The notes under the pieces were generated by a model. The model ran no database searches. It worked only from the letters and a program-made list of their open reading frames with translations, and was not told the origin of the DNA. The translations under genes and the position numbers were made by a program. From the NCBI RefSeq assembly GCF_937873615.1, contig NZ_CALMYP010000058.1:62001-126000 (forward strand): a stretch of 64,000 nucleotides of DNA. The letters are read 5' to 3'. Positions 15,406 to 24,798 of the stretch are shown here, one piece after another. Positions within the stretch are counted from its first letter, which is position 1; every line of letters starts with the position of its first letter. This DNA is from an uncultured Paracoccus sp. Lineage in GTDB: Bacteria; Pseudomonadota; Alphaproteobacteria; Rhodobacterales; Rhodobacteraceae.

Positions 15406-17217
15406 ATGAAACTTATACCCTCGCTCGCACTCGCCTGCCTGATCTCGCTGCCGGCAATCGGGCCGGGTCATGCGCAGGACGACACGCCGCCGCCGCCCCG
15501 TCCCGACCAGTTGGGCACCGAAGGCGCCGCCGCACCCTTGACCCGCGATCTGGCCGGACCCTATCTGGCCGCGCGCACGGCGGTGATCGAGAATGAATTT
15601 GCCATTGCCGCCGATTATTTCCTGCGGGCATTGAAGCAGGATCCAGGCTCGGCCTATCTCAGCGACAGCGCGCTGATCGCGCTTCTGTCCGCAGGGCAGA
15701 TCGACCGGGCCGTCGCGCTTGCGGATGAACGCCCCATGTCGGGGCCGGTGTCATCCCGTCTGGTCGAACTGGTCGAGCGGGCGAAGGCCGCGCAAAGCCA
15801 AGACTGGACGGTTCTGCTGGCGCAGCTTGACACAAAGGTCTCGCGCGATGACGGGTCAGAGCAGTTGCTGGACGGGATGCTGCGGGCCTGGGCGCTTCTG
15901 GGCGAAGGCAAGGCCGCCGATGCCGATGCCGCTTTCAACCGTGTCCGCCAGATCGGCGGTGCCGATGGGCTGGTCGACTACCATCTGGCACTGGCAAAGG
16001 CGCTTGTCGGCGATTTCGAGGCTGCCGCAAAGCTGCTGCACAGCGATACGCCCGAAGGCAATGTCCTGGCCGCCGTCGCCGAGGCGCAGGTCCTGGCCCA
16101 GCTTGACCGGCGCGAGGACGCCCTGACGGTGCTGGAAAAGGTCGAGGGGATCGGCATCGACGGCGTTGCCGACGAGTTGGCCCGCAAACTCGCGGCCGGG
16201 GAGCCGGTGGAATTCGATCTGGTCAAGGACCCCCGCGACGGGATTGCCCAGGTCTTCCTGACCTTCGCGACGCTTCTGGCCAACGATATCGACCCGAACC
16301 CGCTGGCGCTGATCCATGCCCGCGTGGCCAGCTATATCTCGCCCGACATGGCCGATGCCCGGCTGATGGTCGCGCAGATGCTGCAATCCATGGGCCAGTT
16401 CGAGGAGGCCGAGGCCGAATTCGACAAGCTGCGCGAACAGGGCCAGTTGCGCCCCACGGCCGAGCTTCTGCGCATCGACGCGCTCGCCCGGGCCGACCGC
16501 ATGGGCGATGCGGAAAAGGCAGCACTGGCGCTGACTGCCGCCCGGTCCGACTTGCCGCAGGGCTGGATCGCGCTTGGCGACCTGCTGCGCCAACAGGAAA
16601 AATGGGCCCAGGCCGTGCCCGCCTATGACAAGGCGCTGGCACTGATCGACGAAGGCGATCCCGACGAACGCTGGTTCCCGCTTTATGCCCGCGCCATCGC
16701 GCTGGAACGTCAGAGCCTGTTCGACCGGGCCGAGGCGGATCTGAAGGCGGCGCTGGAAATCCGCCCGGACAATGCGCAACTGCTGAACTATCTCGGCTAT
16801 TCCTATGTCGATCGCGGTCAGAACATGGACGAGGCCCTGCGCCTGATCGAACGCGCGGTCGAGCTTTCGCCGGATGATGGCTATATCCTCGATTCGCTGG
16901 GTTGGGTGCTGTATCGGCTTGGCCGCTATGACGAGGCCGTGGCCCCGCAGGAACGCGCCATCGCCGCCATGGCCAGCGACCCGCTGGTGAACGATCACCT
17001 CGGCGATATCTACTGGATGGTCGGTCGCAAGCGCGAGGCGGAAATCCAGTGGAAGCGCGCGCTCAGCTTCAACCCCGAGACCGAGGCCGAGGAGACCCGC
17101 ATCCGCGCCAAGCTGGATCGCGGTCTCGATGCGGTGCTGGCCGATGAGGCCGCGAATGGCGGCACCCTGCCGGAACCTGTCGATGCGCCCGCCGAGCCGG
17201 AACAGCCGGTGGAATAA
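15406..17217 (+). CDS. Exported tetratricopeptide-repeat protein
   Basis: The 603-residue protein has a signal peptide (MKLIPSLALACLISLPAIGPGHAQ) and a helical-repeat body. TPR units are clearest from about residue 370, including ALEIRPDNAQLLNYLGYSYVDRG, ALRLIERAVELSPDDGYILDSLGWVLYRLGR and DPLVNDHLGDIYWMVGR. The tail is rich in Ala, Glu and Pro. Such proteins scaffold envelope complexes; nothing shows a catalytic site. It ends ten bases before ispE and may share its transcript. Partner unknown. Confidence 0.88.
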   Translation: MKLIPSLALACLISLPAIGPGHAQDDTPPPPRPDQLGTEGAAAPLTRDLAGPYLAARTAVIENEFAIAADYFLRALKQDPGSAYLSDSALIALLSAGQIDRAVALADERPMSGPVSSRLVELVERAKAAQSQDWTVLLAQLDTKVSRDDGSEQLLDGMLRAWALLGEGKAADADAAFNRVRQIGGADGLVDYHLALAKALVGDFEAAAKLLHSDTPEGNVLAAVAEAQVLAQLDRREDALTVLEKVEGIGIDGVADELARKLAAGEPVEFDLVKDPRDGIAQVFLTFATLLANDIDPNPLALIHARVASYISPDMADARLMVAQMLQSMGQFEEAEAEFDKLREQGQLRPTAELLRIDALARADRMGDAEKAALALTAARSDLPQGWIALGDLLRQQEKWAQAVPAYDKALALIDEGDPDERWFPLYARAIALERQSLFDRAEADLKAALEIRPDNAQLLNYLGYSYVDRGQNMDEALRLIERAVELSPDDGYILDSLGWVLYRLGRYDEAVAPQERAIAAMASDPLVNDHLGDIYWMVGRKREAEIQWKRALSFNPETEAEETRIRAKLDRGLDAVLADEAANGGTLPEPVDAPAEPEQPVE

Positions 17218-17226
17218 GCCGCTCCG

Positions 17227-18054
17227 ATGGTGATGACCGAATTCGCCCCCGCGAAGCTGAACCTGGCCCTGCATGTGACCGGGCAGCGCGCCGATGGCTA
17301 TCACCTGCTGGATTCGCTGGTGGTTTTCGCCGCTGCCGGCGATCAGTTGCGGCTTGAGCCGGGGCCGCTTTCGCTTGGGATCGACGGGCCTTTCGCGGCG
17401 GGGCTGTTGCCGGATGAGAACCTTTGCCTCGACGCCGCCCGGCTTGCGGGTATGGAGGCCCGGATCACGCTGACCAAGAATCTGCCCGTGGCCTCGGGCC
17501 TCGGCGGCGGTTCGGCGGATGCGGCGGCGGTGCTGCGCGGGCTGGCGCGGATGGGCGCGCCCCTGCCAGCGGCGCCGGAAGGCCTCGGTGCCGATGTGCC
17601 GGTCTGCCTTGCCGGACGCCCGGCGCGGATGCGCGGTGTGGGTGAACAGATTTCGCCGCTGCCCGAACTGCCCGATCTGCATCTGGTGCTGATCAATCCG
17701 CGCCAGCCGGTTTCGACCCCCGAGGTCTTTCGCGGGCTGGCGCGGAAGGACAATCCGCCGCTGCCCGATCTGCCGGGGCGTTTCGATCTGGCCGGGCTCA
17801 TTGGCTATCTGGCGCTCTGCCGCAATGACCTTGAGGAACCGGCCATGGCGCTGTGCCCGGCCATCGCCAAGGTGCTGCGCGCGCTTGAGGATGAGGGCGC
17901 GCTTCTGGCGCGGATGTCGGGGTCGGGGGCAAGCTGCTTCGGCATTTTCGACAGCGCCCGTGCCGGCGGGCTGGCGGCTTACCGGATCGGGGCGAGCTAT
18001 GAGGATTGGTGGATCACCGCGACAGGACTCGCGCCGGAACCGGCGGCGGGCTAA
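17227..18054 (+). CDS. ispE: 4-diphosphocytidyl-2-C-methyl-D-erythritol kinase
   Basis: IspE phosphorylates CDP-methylerythritol at the 2-hydroxyl in the non-mevalonate isoprenoid pathway. The 275-residue GHMP kinase shows [24 protein letters not shown] at the N-terminus and the ATP-binding loop [20 protein letters not shown] near residue 90, plus [12 protein letters not shown] near the C-terminus. The start is uncertain by two codons (ATGGTGATG); no good ribosome-binding site is visible, so translation may depend on the TPR gene ten bases upstream. Confidence 0.96.
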   Translation: MVMTEFAPAKLNLALHVTGQRADGYHLLDSLVVFAAAGDQLRLEPGPLSLGIDGPFAAGLLPDENLCLDAARLAGMEARITLTKNLPVASGLGGGSADAAAVLRGLARMGAPLPAAPEGLGADVPVCLAGRPARMRGVGEQISPLPELPDLHLVLINPRQPVSTPEVFRGLARKDNPPLPDLPGRFDLAGLIGYLALCRNDLEEPAMALCPAIAKVLRALEDEGALLARMSGSGASCFGIFDSARAGGLAAYRIGASYEDWWITATGLAPEPAAG

Positions 18055-18078
18055 TCTGGCGGCGATGGAGGTGCCGGA

Positions 18079-18813
18079 ATGCTGAGACTTGGCGTGAATA
18101 TCGACCATGTGGCGACGATCCGCAACGCGCGCGGCACGCCCTGGCCCGACCCGATGCGGGCCGCGAAACTGGTCGAGGAAGCCGGTGCGGATGGTATTAC
18201 CGCCCATCTGCGCGAGGATCGGCGCCATATCGCGGATGCCGATATCGACGCGCTGATGGAAGGCTTGCGCCTGCCCCTGAACCTGGAAATGGCGGCCACA
18301 GCCGAGATGCAGACCATCGCGCTGCGCCACAAGCCCCATGCCATCTGCCTGGTGCCCGAAAAGCGCGAGGAGCGCACGACCGAAGGGGGCTTGGACGTGG
18401 CCGGCAATGACAATGCGCTGGCACATTACATCACGCCCCTGCGCGAGGCCGGCAGCCGGGTGTCGATGTTCATCGGTGCCCAGCCGGACCAGATCCGCGC
18501 CTCGGCCCGGATCGGGGCGGCGGTGGTGGAACTCCATACCGGTGCCTATGCGGATTACGATACCGAGGGCCGGATTGCCGAACGCGATGCCGAACTGGCC
18601 GCCATCCGCGAGGGCGCGGCACTGGCGGCGAGCCTTGGGCTGGAGGTTCATGCCGGCCACGGACTGACCTTCGACAATGTCGGCCCCATCGCCGCCATCC
18701 CCGAGATCCGCGAGCTGAATATCGGCCATTTCCTGATCGCGGAATCGGTCTTCATCGGCTTGCCCGCCGCCATCCGAGAGATGCGCCGGCGCATGGACGA
18801 GGCCCGGGGATGA
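18079..18813 (+). CDS. pdxJ: Pyridoxine 5'-phosphate synthase
   Basis: PdxJ condenses 1-deoxyxylulose 5-phosphate with 3-amino-2-oxopropyl phosphate, closing the pyridoxine ring. The 244-residue TIM barrel starts LRLGVNIDHVATIRNARGTPWPDP and contains ADGITAHLREDRRHI, CLVPEKREERTTEGGLDV and HAGHGLTFDNV, all family signatures. GGAGG lies upstream. Its stop overlaps the next start (ATGA). IspE and PdxJ both relate to deoxyxylulose 5-phosphate, an appealing but possibly accidental pairing. Confidence 0.97.
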   Translation: MLRLGVNIDHVATIRNARGTPWPDPMRAAKLVEEAGADGITAHLREDRRHIADADIDALMEGLRLPLNLEMAATAEMQTIALRHKPHAICLVPEKREERTTEGGLDVAGNDNALAHYITPLREAGSRVSMFIGAQPDQIRASARIGAAVVELHTGAYADYDTEGRIAERDAELAAIREGAALAASLGLEVHAGHGLTFDNVGPIAAIPEIRELNIGHFLIAESVFIGLPAAIREMRRRMDEARG

Positions 18814-19277
18814 GAAAAATTCTGCCGATATTTCTGATGCTTGCGTTGCCCGCCGGGGCGCAGTCGGTGAACGAATGCGGCGAATGGACCTCGGCCCGGA
18901 ACCTGCCCGAGCCGTGGGAGCAGCATACCGCCACCTATGCCAAGGGACGCATCCGCCTGGCGGTGCTGGACACGCTGGAACCGGCGGCGGCGGCGATGCA
19001 TCTGATGGTGCTTTCGCCGCCCCTCGATGAGTTGGGAGAGCGGCAGTGCCGCACCGTGTCCATGGGGCCGGCGGTCACGGCGCAGGGCTGGCCGGTCGGG
19101 TTTCTCAGCCTCGATTTCGCGGCGCGAGAGGCGCGTTACGACCCTGAACAGGGCCTTGTCGTGACCATGCTGGGCGGCGTCCATAACCCCGAGACGGGGG
19201 CCACGGATATCGGCGAGTTGACCGTGACCATCAACCAATCGACCGGAGAAATCACCGCCGAGGTTGCCGGTTCGTGA
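18810..19277 (+). CDS. Secreted hypothetical protein between pdxJ and acpS
   Basis: The 155-residue protein has a short signal peptide ([19 protein letters not shown]) and a beta-rich mature part with two cysteines (NECGEW and ERQCRTV), possibly a disulfide. The segment [23 protein letters not shown] resembles an exported beta-sandwich but matches no family I can name. It overlaps pdxJ by four bases and acpS by four bases, so it is translationally coupled on both sides, although its periplasmic location does not fit either neighbour's chemistry. Confidence 0.7.
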   Translation: MRKILPIFLMLALPAGAQSVNECGEWTSARNLPEPWEQHTATYAKGRIRLAVLDTLEPAAAAMHLMVLSPPLDELGERQCRTVSMGPAVTAQGWPVGFLSLDFAAREARYDPEQGLVVTMLGGVHNPETGATDIGELTVTINQSTGEITAEVAGS

Positions 19278-19678
19278 TCCTGGGCATCGGCAGCGATCTC
19301 GCCAATATCGAGCGAATTCAAAAGGTTCTGGACCGGCACGGCGACCGGTTCCGCAACCGCGTCTTCACCCCGACCGAACTGGCCAAGGCCGCCCGCCGCA
19401 AGGACGAAGCCGGCACTTTGGCGAAGCGTTGGGCGGCCAAGGAGGCCTGTTCAAAGGCGCTTGGTACCGGGCTGGCGATGGGGATCAGCTGGAAGGACAT
19501 GGCGGTCTCGAACCTGCGCACGGGACAGCCGGTCATGGCGCTGACCGGCTGGGCGGCGGAGCGGTTGGCGACGATGACACCCCCCGGACAGCGGGCTGTG
19601 GTTCATGTCACCCTGACCGATGACCACCCCTGGGCGCAGGCCTTTGTCGTCATCGAGGCACTGCCAGCGGACGGCTGA
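19274..19678 (+). CDS. acpS: Holo-[acyl-carrier-protein] synthase
   Basis: AcpS transfers 4'-phosphopantetheine from CoA to the ACP serine. The 134-residue protein has [14 protein letters not shown] with the metal-binding Asp, and [15 protein letters not shown] with the second metal-binding Glu. It starts with GTG overlapping the previous stop (GTGA). In many alphaproteobacteria acpS is followed by lepB, rnc and era in the same direction; here those genes lie 2-4 kb away in the opposite orientation. Confidence 0.95.
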   Translation: MILGIGSDLANIERIQKVLDRHGDRFRNRVFTPTELAKAARRKDEAGTLAKRWAAKEACSKALGTGLAMGISWKDMAVSNLRTGQPVMALTGWAAERLATMTPPGQRAVVHVTLTDDHPWAQAFVVIEALPADG

Positions 19679-19688
19679 AACCGGCCTG

Positions 19689-19732
19689 CATAACCCGTCC
19701 ATACTGCGTACATACCCTGTGCATATCCCGTC
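19689..19732. repeat. Four degenerate 11-bp tandem repeats
   Basis: CATAACCCGTC, CATACTGCGTA, CATACCCTGTG and CATATCCCGTC follow each other without spacers in the gap between the convergent acpS and rarD genes; a weaker fifth unit (GATACGCGCGG) follows. The exact 11-base period is the striking point. Function is unknown. Confidence 0.6.
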
Positions 19733-19747
19733 GATACGCGCGGCGGG

Positions 19748-20680
19748 TCATTCCGGGCGCAGGCTGGTCTCGTTATGCACCGCCCGGCGGCGGCTGCGGG
19801 CGGCCTTGATCAGGGTGTAGGAATAGATCACCAGTGCCGCCCAGATCAGCGGGAAGGCGATGCGCTTGGCGCCGTCGAAAGGTTCCCCGAAGACCAGCAC
19901 GGCGATCAGGAAGACCATGGTCGGGGTAATGTATTGCAGGATGCCGATGGTCGAGAGCTTCAGCAGCTTGGCGGCATTGGCATAGAAGATCAGCGGCACC
20001 GCCGTGACCGGCCCGCAGCCGATCAGCAGCAGCGTGTCGCGCCAGTTGCGCCCGAAATGGCCGCCGCCCTGGGCGTGAAGCCAGAACAGATAGGCAAGCG
20101 CCGGGATCGACAGGATGGCGACTTCAAGCAGGAAGCCCTGATTCGGGCCAAGCGGCAGACTGCGCTTGAAGAAGGCATAGAACCCCCAGGAGAAGAACAG
20201 CCCCACCGCCACAAGCGGCAGGCTGCCGGTTTCCAGCGTCAGGATCACCACAGCCAGCGCCGCCAGCCCGACCGCCACCCATTGCAGCCGACCGAGCCGC
20301 TCGCCCAGCAACAGGGCGGCGAGGCAGATGGAAAAGAGCGGGTTGATATAATAGCCAAGCGCCGCCTCCATGGCGCGATCATTGCCGACGGACCAGACAT
20401 AGATCATCCAGTTCACGGTAATAAGCGTCGCCGTCAGCGCCGCCATGGCCAAGAGCCGGGGGCGGGTCAGCGCGGCGCGGAAATCGGCGCTGCGGCCGGT
20501 GACAATCAGAACGCCCGCCGCAATCGGCAGCGACCAGAGAACGCGATGCGCGATCACCTCGGCTGGGGGGATATGTGCCATCGCCTTGAAATAGAGCGGC
20601 AGGACACCCCAGAAGAGATAGGTCGTCAGCGCGAAGGCCAGACCTTTCGGCGAATCGGTATATGTGGGCTTGGCACTCAT
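19748..20680 (-). CDS. rarD: EamA family transporter RarD
   Basis: The 310-residue protein has ten predicted membrane helices in two EamA repeats. Diagnostic RarD segments are YLFWGVLPLYFKAMAHIPPAEVIAHRVLWS near the N-terminus, LGYYINPLFSICLAALLLGERLGRLQW mid-protein and LQYITPTMVFLIAVLVFGEPF late. RarD was linked to chloramphenicol resistance when amplified, but its natural substrate is not established. It is convergent with acpS and divergent from the small secreted protein. Confidence 0.92.
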   Translation of the reverse strand: MSAKPTYTDSPKGLAFALTTYLFWGVLPLYFKAMAHIPPAEVIAHRVLWSLPIAAGVLIVTGRSADFRAALTRPRLLAMAALTATLITVNWMIYVWSVGNDRAMEAALGYYINPLFSICLAALLLGERLGRLQWVAVGLAALAVVILTLETGSLPLVAVGLFFSWGFYAFFKRSLPLGPNQGFLLEVAILSIPALAYLFWLHAQGGGHFGRNWRDTLLLIGCGPVTAVPLIFYANAAKLLKLSTIGILQYITPTMVFLIAVLVFGEPFDGAKRIAFPLIWAALVIYSYTLIKAARSRRRAVHNETSLRPE

Positions 20681-20836
20681 CGCGCGGAGACTAGCTTGCG
20701 GTTTCGGGGAAGGGCAGGGGTGATCGGCGGGAATGCTCTCATTGCCGGAGACGGGCGGTTAATCCGTTGCACTTGCAGGTCGCGTCGGTCTGTATGTGCG
20801 GGACGGCAGTATGGCCGCAGATTGCAGAGGTAAACG

Positions 20837-21214
20837 ATGTTCAAGACGACAGTTTTTGCATTTGGCATGGCCATGATGGCCGGTGCGGGTTTTGCGCAGG
20901 ACGCACCCGATGCCGACCTGACCATATCGGCGGCCCGCAACCAGTTGGGCGTGCTGGAATATTGCCAGGCCGAGGGCCATATCGACGGGGCCGCCGTCGA
21001 GATTCAGGGCCGGATGATCGGTATGCTGGCACCCGCCGTTGACGAGGAGGCCGTGAACGCCGCCTATGAGAAGGGCAAGGAAGGCACTGTCAGTGCCATG
21101 GGCATCGAGCAGACGCTGGCCGATGCCGCCAAGACGCAGGGTGTCGATGAGGCCGCGCTGTGCACCCAACTGGCCCAGCTGGTTCAGCAGGCTGGCGCGC
21201 AGTTGCCGCAGTAA
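20837..21214 (+). CDS. Small secreted helical protein
   Basis: The 125-residue product has a signal peptide (MFKTTVFAFGMAMMAGAGFAQ) and an alpha-helical mature domain of about 100 residues with two cysteines (LEYCQAEGHID and AALCTQLAQL). Short exported proteins like this in Rhodobacteraceae have been named pore-forming ESAT-6 family in databases, but I see only general likeness and would not assign that function. AGAGG precedes the start and a strong terminator follows, so it is a single-gene unit. Confidence 0.75.
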   Translation: MFKTTVFAFGMAMMAGAGFAQDAPDADLTISAARNQLGVLEYCQAEGHIDGAAVEIQGRMIGMLAPAVDEEAVNAAYEKGKEGTVSAMGIEQTLADAAKTQGVDEAALCTQLAQLVQQAGAQLPQ

Positions 21215-21232
21215 GACTCGGCTGAAATGAAG

Positions 21233-21261
21233 AAGCGCCGGGGCATCTGTCCCGGCGCTTT
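21233..21261 (+). terminator. Rho-independent terminator of the small secreted protein gene
   Basis: A perfect ten-base-pair stem, AAGCGCCGGG/CCCGGCGCTT, with an eight-base loop begins 19 bases after the stop and ends in TTT. It lies between convergent transcripts and may serve DUF1491 from the other side because the stem opens with A residues. Confidence 0.8.
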
Positions 21262-21288
21262 GCGTTCCGGCTGGCGTGACCGTGGCTG

Positions 21289-21624
21289 TCAGCCCAGTCC
21301 GGGCTGGTCGAGCAGGGTGGTGCCGTCGCGGCTTTCGATCTCGATCAGCCAGAGGTCGGGATCGAAACCGGCTTCGCGGGCGGTGATGGCGTCGATTTCG
21401 GGTTCAGGGCCTTCGGCGATCAGCACCCACGGTCTTCGGTCGCTTTCGAAATCCCATTCGCGCCGCCAGAGCGTCGCCTTGCCGTCCAGCGTGGCGCATT
21501 TGACCATGATCGCGCCCGCCGTGTCGTCGCCGTGGCGGGTGACATAGGCGGGGATGTCGGACAGCGCGAGCCGGCGCAGATAGGCGCCGACCCAGACATG
21601 CGCGGCAAGGCGCGCCTCAGCCAT
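21289..21624 (-). CDS. DUF1491 family protein
   Basis: The 111-residue protein fits DUF1491, a short alphaproteobacterial family. Visible signatures are LAAHVWVGAYLRRL, AIMVKCATLDGKATLWRRE and DPDLWLIEIESRDG. No signal or membrane segment is seen and the function is unknown. It overlaps the era stop by eight bases, so it is the last gene of lepB-rnc-era-DUF1491 and may belong to the same RNA or translation theme, by context only. Confidence 0.85.
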   Translation of the reverse strand: MAEARLAAHVWVGAYLRRLALSDIPAYVTRHGDDTAGAIMVKCATLDGKATLWRREWDFESDRRPWVLIAEGPEPEIDAITAREAGFDPDLWLIEIESRDGTTLLDQPGLG

Positions 21625-22531
21625 CGTTGAAGTCGAGGCCCATTTCGGTGAAGCGTTCCTTTTCGTCCAGCCATTTTTCGCGGACCTTCACGGTCAGGAA
21701 CAGGTGGACGGGCCGGCCAAGGAAGTCCGACAGCTCCTCGCGCGAGGCCTTTCCGACGGCGCGGATCGCCTCGCCCTTGTGGCCGAGCACGATGCCCTTG
21801 TGGCCGTCGCGGGCGACATAGATGATCTGGTCGATTTTCGCGCTGCCGTCCTTGCGGTCCTCCCAGTTCTCGGTTTCCACGGTCAGCTGGTAGGGCAGTT
21901 CCTCGTGGAGCCGCAGGGTCAGCTTTTCGCGGGTGATCTCGGCGGCGATCATGCGCATGGGCAGGTCGGCGATCTGGTCTTCGGGGTAAAGCCAGGGGCC
22001 GGCGGGCAGTTCGGCGCCCAGCCATGCCTTCAGGTCGTCGCAGCCATAGCCCTTCTCGGCCGAGATCATGAAGGTGTTGGTGAAGGGATAGGCCTCGTTC
22101 ATCTGCTGCGAGAGCGCCAGCAGGTGTTCGGCCTTGAGGCGGTCGATCTTGTTGATGGCAAGGGCCACCGGGCGGTCGCCGGCGGTTTCCTTGAGCTGGT
22201 CGAGGATCGCCTGCACGCCTTCGGTCAACCCGCGATGGGCCTCGATCAGCAGCACGATGATATCGGCATCCGAGACGCCCCCCCAGGCGGCGGCGACCAT
22301 GGACCGATCCAGCCGGCGGCGCGGGCGGAAGATGCCGGGCGTGTCGACGAAGACGATCTGGGCCGCGCCCTCCATGGCGATGCCGCGGATGCGGGCGCGG
22401 GTGGTCTGGACCTTGTGGGTCACGATCGACACCTTGGCCCCGACCATGCGGTTCAGCAGCGTGGATTTGCCGGCATTCGGTTCGCCGATCAGGGCGACGA
22501 AGCCGGCGCTTGTGTGTGGGGTCTCGGTCAT
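21617..22531 (-). CDS. era: GTPase Era
   Basis: Era binds the 3' end of 16S rRNA and helps 30S subunit maturation. The 304-residue protein has G1 GEPNAGKSTLLN, the G3 motif DTPGIF, G4 NKID and a SAEKGYG G5 loop. A C-terminal KH RNA-binding domain contains VARDGHKGIVLGHKGEAIRAVG. It is downstream of rnc, a conserved pairing in bacteria. Confidence 0.97.
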   Translation of the reverse strand: MTETPHTSAGFVALIGEPNAGKSTLLNRMVGAKVSIVTHKVQTTRARIRGIAMEGAAQIVFVDTPGIFRPRRRLDRSMVAAAWGGVSDADIIVLLIEAHRGLTEGVQAILDQLKETAGDRPVALAINKIDRLKAEHLLALSQQMNEAYPFTNTFMISAEKGYGCDDLKAWLGAELPAGPWLYPEDQIADLPMRMIAAEITREKLTLRLHEELPYQLTVETENWEDRKDGSAKIDQIIYVARDGHKGIVLGHKGEAIRAVGKASREELSDFLGRPVHLFLTVKVREKWLDEKERFTEMGLDFNDG

Positions 22532-22565
22532 GGATGGGGTCCGGTGATAGGGGGCAGGTGGTGGC

Positions 22566-23249
22566 TCATGCGCCGATCAGTTTCAGCAGTTCCGTGGCGG
22601 CGGCCTGTTCGATGCTGCGCTTGGTGCCCTTGCCCGAGGCCACGGCGCTTTGGCCATCGTCCAGCGTCACGGTGATCTCGAATTCGGGGGCGTGGTCGGG
22701 GCCCTTGCGGCCCGTGACAGCGTATTTCGGCGGTGTCATGCCCTTGGCCTGCGCCCATTCCTGCAATGCGGTCTTGGCGTCGCGGGCGTCGTCCTCGACA
22801 TTGTCCAGCCGGTCGGCCCAGAGGTTCAGCACCACCGCCTGCGCGGTGGCGAAGCCGGCATCGAGATAGATCGCGGCCAGCACGGCTTCCATCGCGTCGG
22901 CCAGAAGCGCCTCCTTGCGGCGGCCACCGGACATCATTTCCGAGCGGCCGAGTTTCAGCACGTCGCCGAGGCCGATCTCGCGGGCGATCTCGGCGCAGGT
23001 CTCGCCACGCACCAGGGTATTGTAGCGCGGCGCGAGCTGGCCTTCGGAGGCGGCGCGGTCGGCGCGGAACAGCGCCTCGGCGATGGTCAGGCCAAGCACC
23101 CGGTCGCCGAGGAATTCCAGCCGCTGGTTGTCGGGACGGGTGGGCGAGGCGACGGAGCCGTGGGTCAGCGCCCGGATCAGCAGTTCGGGGCGCGCGAAGT
23201 CATGGCCCAGCCGGGCCATGAAGTCGCGCAGTTCCCCGGCCACCTTCAA
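22566..23249 (-). CDS. rnc: Ribonuclease III
   Basis: RNase III cleaves double-stranded RNA in rRNA processing and mRNA turnover. The 227-residue protein has the nuclease signature [20 protein letters not shown] with the catalytic acidic residues, a second acidic pair in [16 protein letters not shown], and a C-terminal dsRBD ending in [20 protein letters not shown]. The best start is TTG overlapping the lepB stop (TTGA), which gives [18 protein letters not shown]; a GTG two codons later is the alternative. Confidence 0.96.
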   Translation of the reverse strand: MKVAGELRDFMARLGHDFARPELLIRALTHGSVASPTRPDNQRLEFLGDRVLGLTIAEALFRADRAASEGQLAPRYNTLVRGETCAEIAREIGLGDVLKLGRSEMMSGGRRKEALLADAMEAVLAAIYLDAGFATAQAVVLNLWADRLDNVEDDARDAKTALQEWAQAKGMTPPKYAVTGRKGPDHAPEFEITVTLDDGQSAVASGKGTKRSIEQAAATELLKLIGA

Positions 23250-24034
23250 TGGATCGCCTTGAAGAAGCGGTCGCCGCGCCAGGTCCAGAAGTAGAGCAGC
23301 GATTTCCCGGCCGAGGAGAAGATGATCCGGTCGGCGCGTCCGATCAGGTATTCCGCCGGCACGAAGCCAAGCCCGCCGCTGGTCGCGGGGAAGCGCGAAT
23401 CCTGCGAATTGTCGCGGTTGTCACCCATGAAGAAGTAATTGCCTTCCGGCACGGTAAAGACATTGGTCGAATCGACCATCCAGCCATCAATGATGTTGAG
23501 CACGTCGTGGCCGGTGCCGCCGGGCAGGGTCTCGGTCATGCGCTGCTTGATGCATTGCCCGCCTTCCGGCACCGGGTCGTTGGCGCAGCGCGGCATCAGC
23601 TGCTGGCTGCCCTGCGGGGCCTTCAACTCGACGAAATCGGGCATGTCCTCGTAGGTGGCCGGCTCGCCATTGATGATCAGCTTGCCGTCCTGCATCTGCA
23701 CGGTATCGCCGGGCAGGCCGATCACGCGCTTGATGAAATCGACGCCTTGGGTCGGGTGGCGGAAGACGACGACATCGCCACGCTCGGGCTCCGATGCGAG
23801 GATGCGGCCCGAGATCGGGCAGACCGAAAACGGGCAGGAGACGGCGGCATAGCCGTAAGCCATCTTGTTCACGAACAGGAAATCGCCGATCAGCAGCGTG
23901 TCCTTCATGCTGCCCGAGGGGATCCAGAAGGGCTGGAAGAACAGCGTGCGGAAGACGCCCGCGATGATCAGCGCCCAGAACACGGTCTTGACCGTTTCCC
24001 AGATGCCTTCCTTCTTGTCCGCCTTGGCTGCCAT
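23246..24034 (-). CDS. lepB: Signal peptidase I
   Basis: LepB removes Sec and Tat signal peptides at the outer face of the inner membrane. The 262-residue protein has one N-terminal membrane helix (about residues 14-34), the catalytic serine in [14 protein letters not shown] and the general-base lysine in [26 protein letters not shown]. The closing [11 protein letters not shown] motif is present. Start MAAKADKK is preceded by AAGGACGG. A weak TTGACT is visible about 55 bases upstream. First gene of lepB-rnc-era-DUF1491. Confidence 0.96.
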   Translation of the reverse strand: MAAKADKKEGIWETVKTVFWALIIAGVFRTLFFQPFWIPSGSMKDTLLIGDFLFVNKMAYGYAAVSCPFSVCPISGRILASEPERGDVVVFRHPTQGVDFIKRVIGLPGDTVQMQDGKLIINGEPATYEDMPDFVELKAPQGSQQLMPRCANDPVPEGGQCIKQRMTETLPGGTGHDVLNIIDGWMVDSTNVFTVPEGNYFFMGDNRDNSQDSRFPATSGGLGFVPAEYLIGRADRIIFSSAGKSLLYFWTWRGDRFFKAIH

Positions 24035-24150
24035 GATCCGTCCTTCGGGCTTGCTGTATCCCGGCTGAATGGTGCCGGGGGGGCGGAAAGTCAAGCAATG
24101 CAAGGCGCAAGGGCCGTGGAACGCGCGGCGGTGATTGATCCGTCGGGCGT

Positions 24151-24798
24151 TCAGAACGGTGCCCTGGCCGAGAAATTCATCTGCACTCCGCTTTCGGGAT
24201 GCTTGAAGCGCAGCGATTCGGCGTGGAGCATGAGCCGGGGATGATCCGCCGCAGCCCCCGAGGCGTAAAGCGGATCGCCGAGGATCGGGTGGCCGGTCTC
24301 GGCCATGTGGACGCGAAGCTGGTGGCTGCGCCCGGTCAGCGGCATCAGGCGGATGCGGGTCTCGGTATCGTTGGCGCGGACCACGCGCCAGTCGGTTTGC
24401 GCGGGGCGGCCAGCCTCGAAATCGACCTTCTGGCGCGGGCGGTTCGGCCAGTCGACGATCAGCGGCAGATCGACGGTGCCGGTCTTCTCGGTCACGCGAC
24501 CGGCGACGCGGGCGATATAGGTCTTCTTCGTCTTCCGCTCCTCGAACTGTTTCGACAGGTGGCGCTGCGCATGGGGCGTCAGCGCGAAGACCATCACCCC
24601 GGAGGTGTCGAGGTCGAGCCGGTGGACCAGAAGCACGGTCGGAAAGGCGCCGCGCAGACGCTCGATCAGGCAGTCGGCCTTGTCCTCGCCCCGGCCGGGG
24701 ACCGAGAGCAGGCCGGCCTGCTTGTCGACGACCAGAACCTCGTGATCGTGATGCAGGATCACCGGCGGATCGGGCGGGGGCGCATAGGTGAAGGTCAT
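24151..24798 (-). CDS. RluA-family RNA pseudouridine synthase
   Basis: The enzyme isomerises uridine to pseudouridine in rRNA or tRNA. The 215-residue protein has the catalytic motif LLVHRLDLDTSGVMV with the essential Asp, YIARVAGRV, and LMPLTGRSHQLRVHMAETGHPILGDPLY. It lacks an S4 domain, as do RluA itself and TruC-like enzymes, so the target base cannot be fixed. I chose the ATG overlapping the upstream stop (ATGA); the frame continues upstream, but that sequence belongs to the LysE gene. Confidence 0.9.
   Translation of the reverse strand: MTFTYAPPPDPPVILHHDHEVLVVDKQAGLLSVPGRGEDKADCLIERLRGAFPTVLLVHRLDLDTSGVMVFALTPHAQRHLSKQFEERKTKKTYIARVAGRVTEKTGTVDLPLIVDWPNRPRQKVDFEAGRPAQTDWRVVRANDTETRIRLMPLTGRSHQLRVHMAETGHPILGDPLYASGAAADHPRLMLHAESLRFKHPESGVQMNFSARAPF

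Noticed and set aside
13639-15471. A 610-residue minus-strand frame over ETF-QO
   Set aside because: Antisense shadow of a gene with clear FAD and 4Fe-4S motifs.
15856-18729. A 957-residue minus-strand frame over the TPR, ispE and pdxJ genes
   Set aside because: Antisense shadow of well-recognised plus-strand genes with no domain of its own.
24089-24094. TTGACT as a lepB -35 element
   Set aside because: No fitting -10 at normal distance, so it is mentioned in the lepB entry only.
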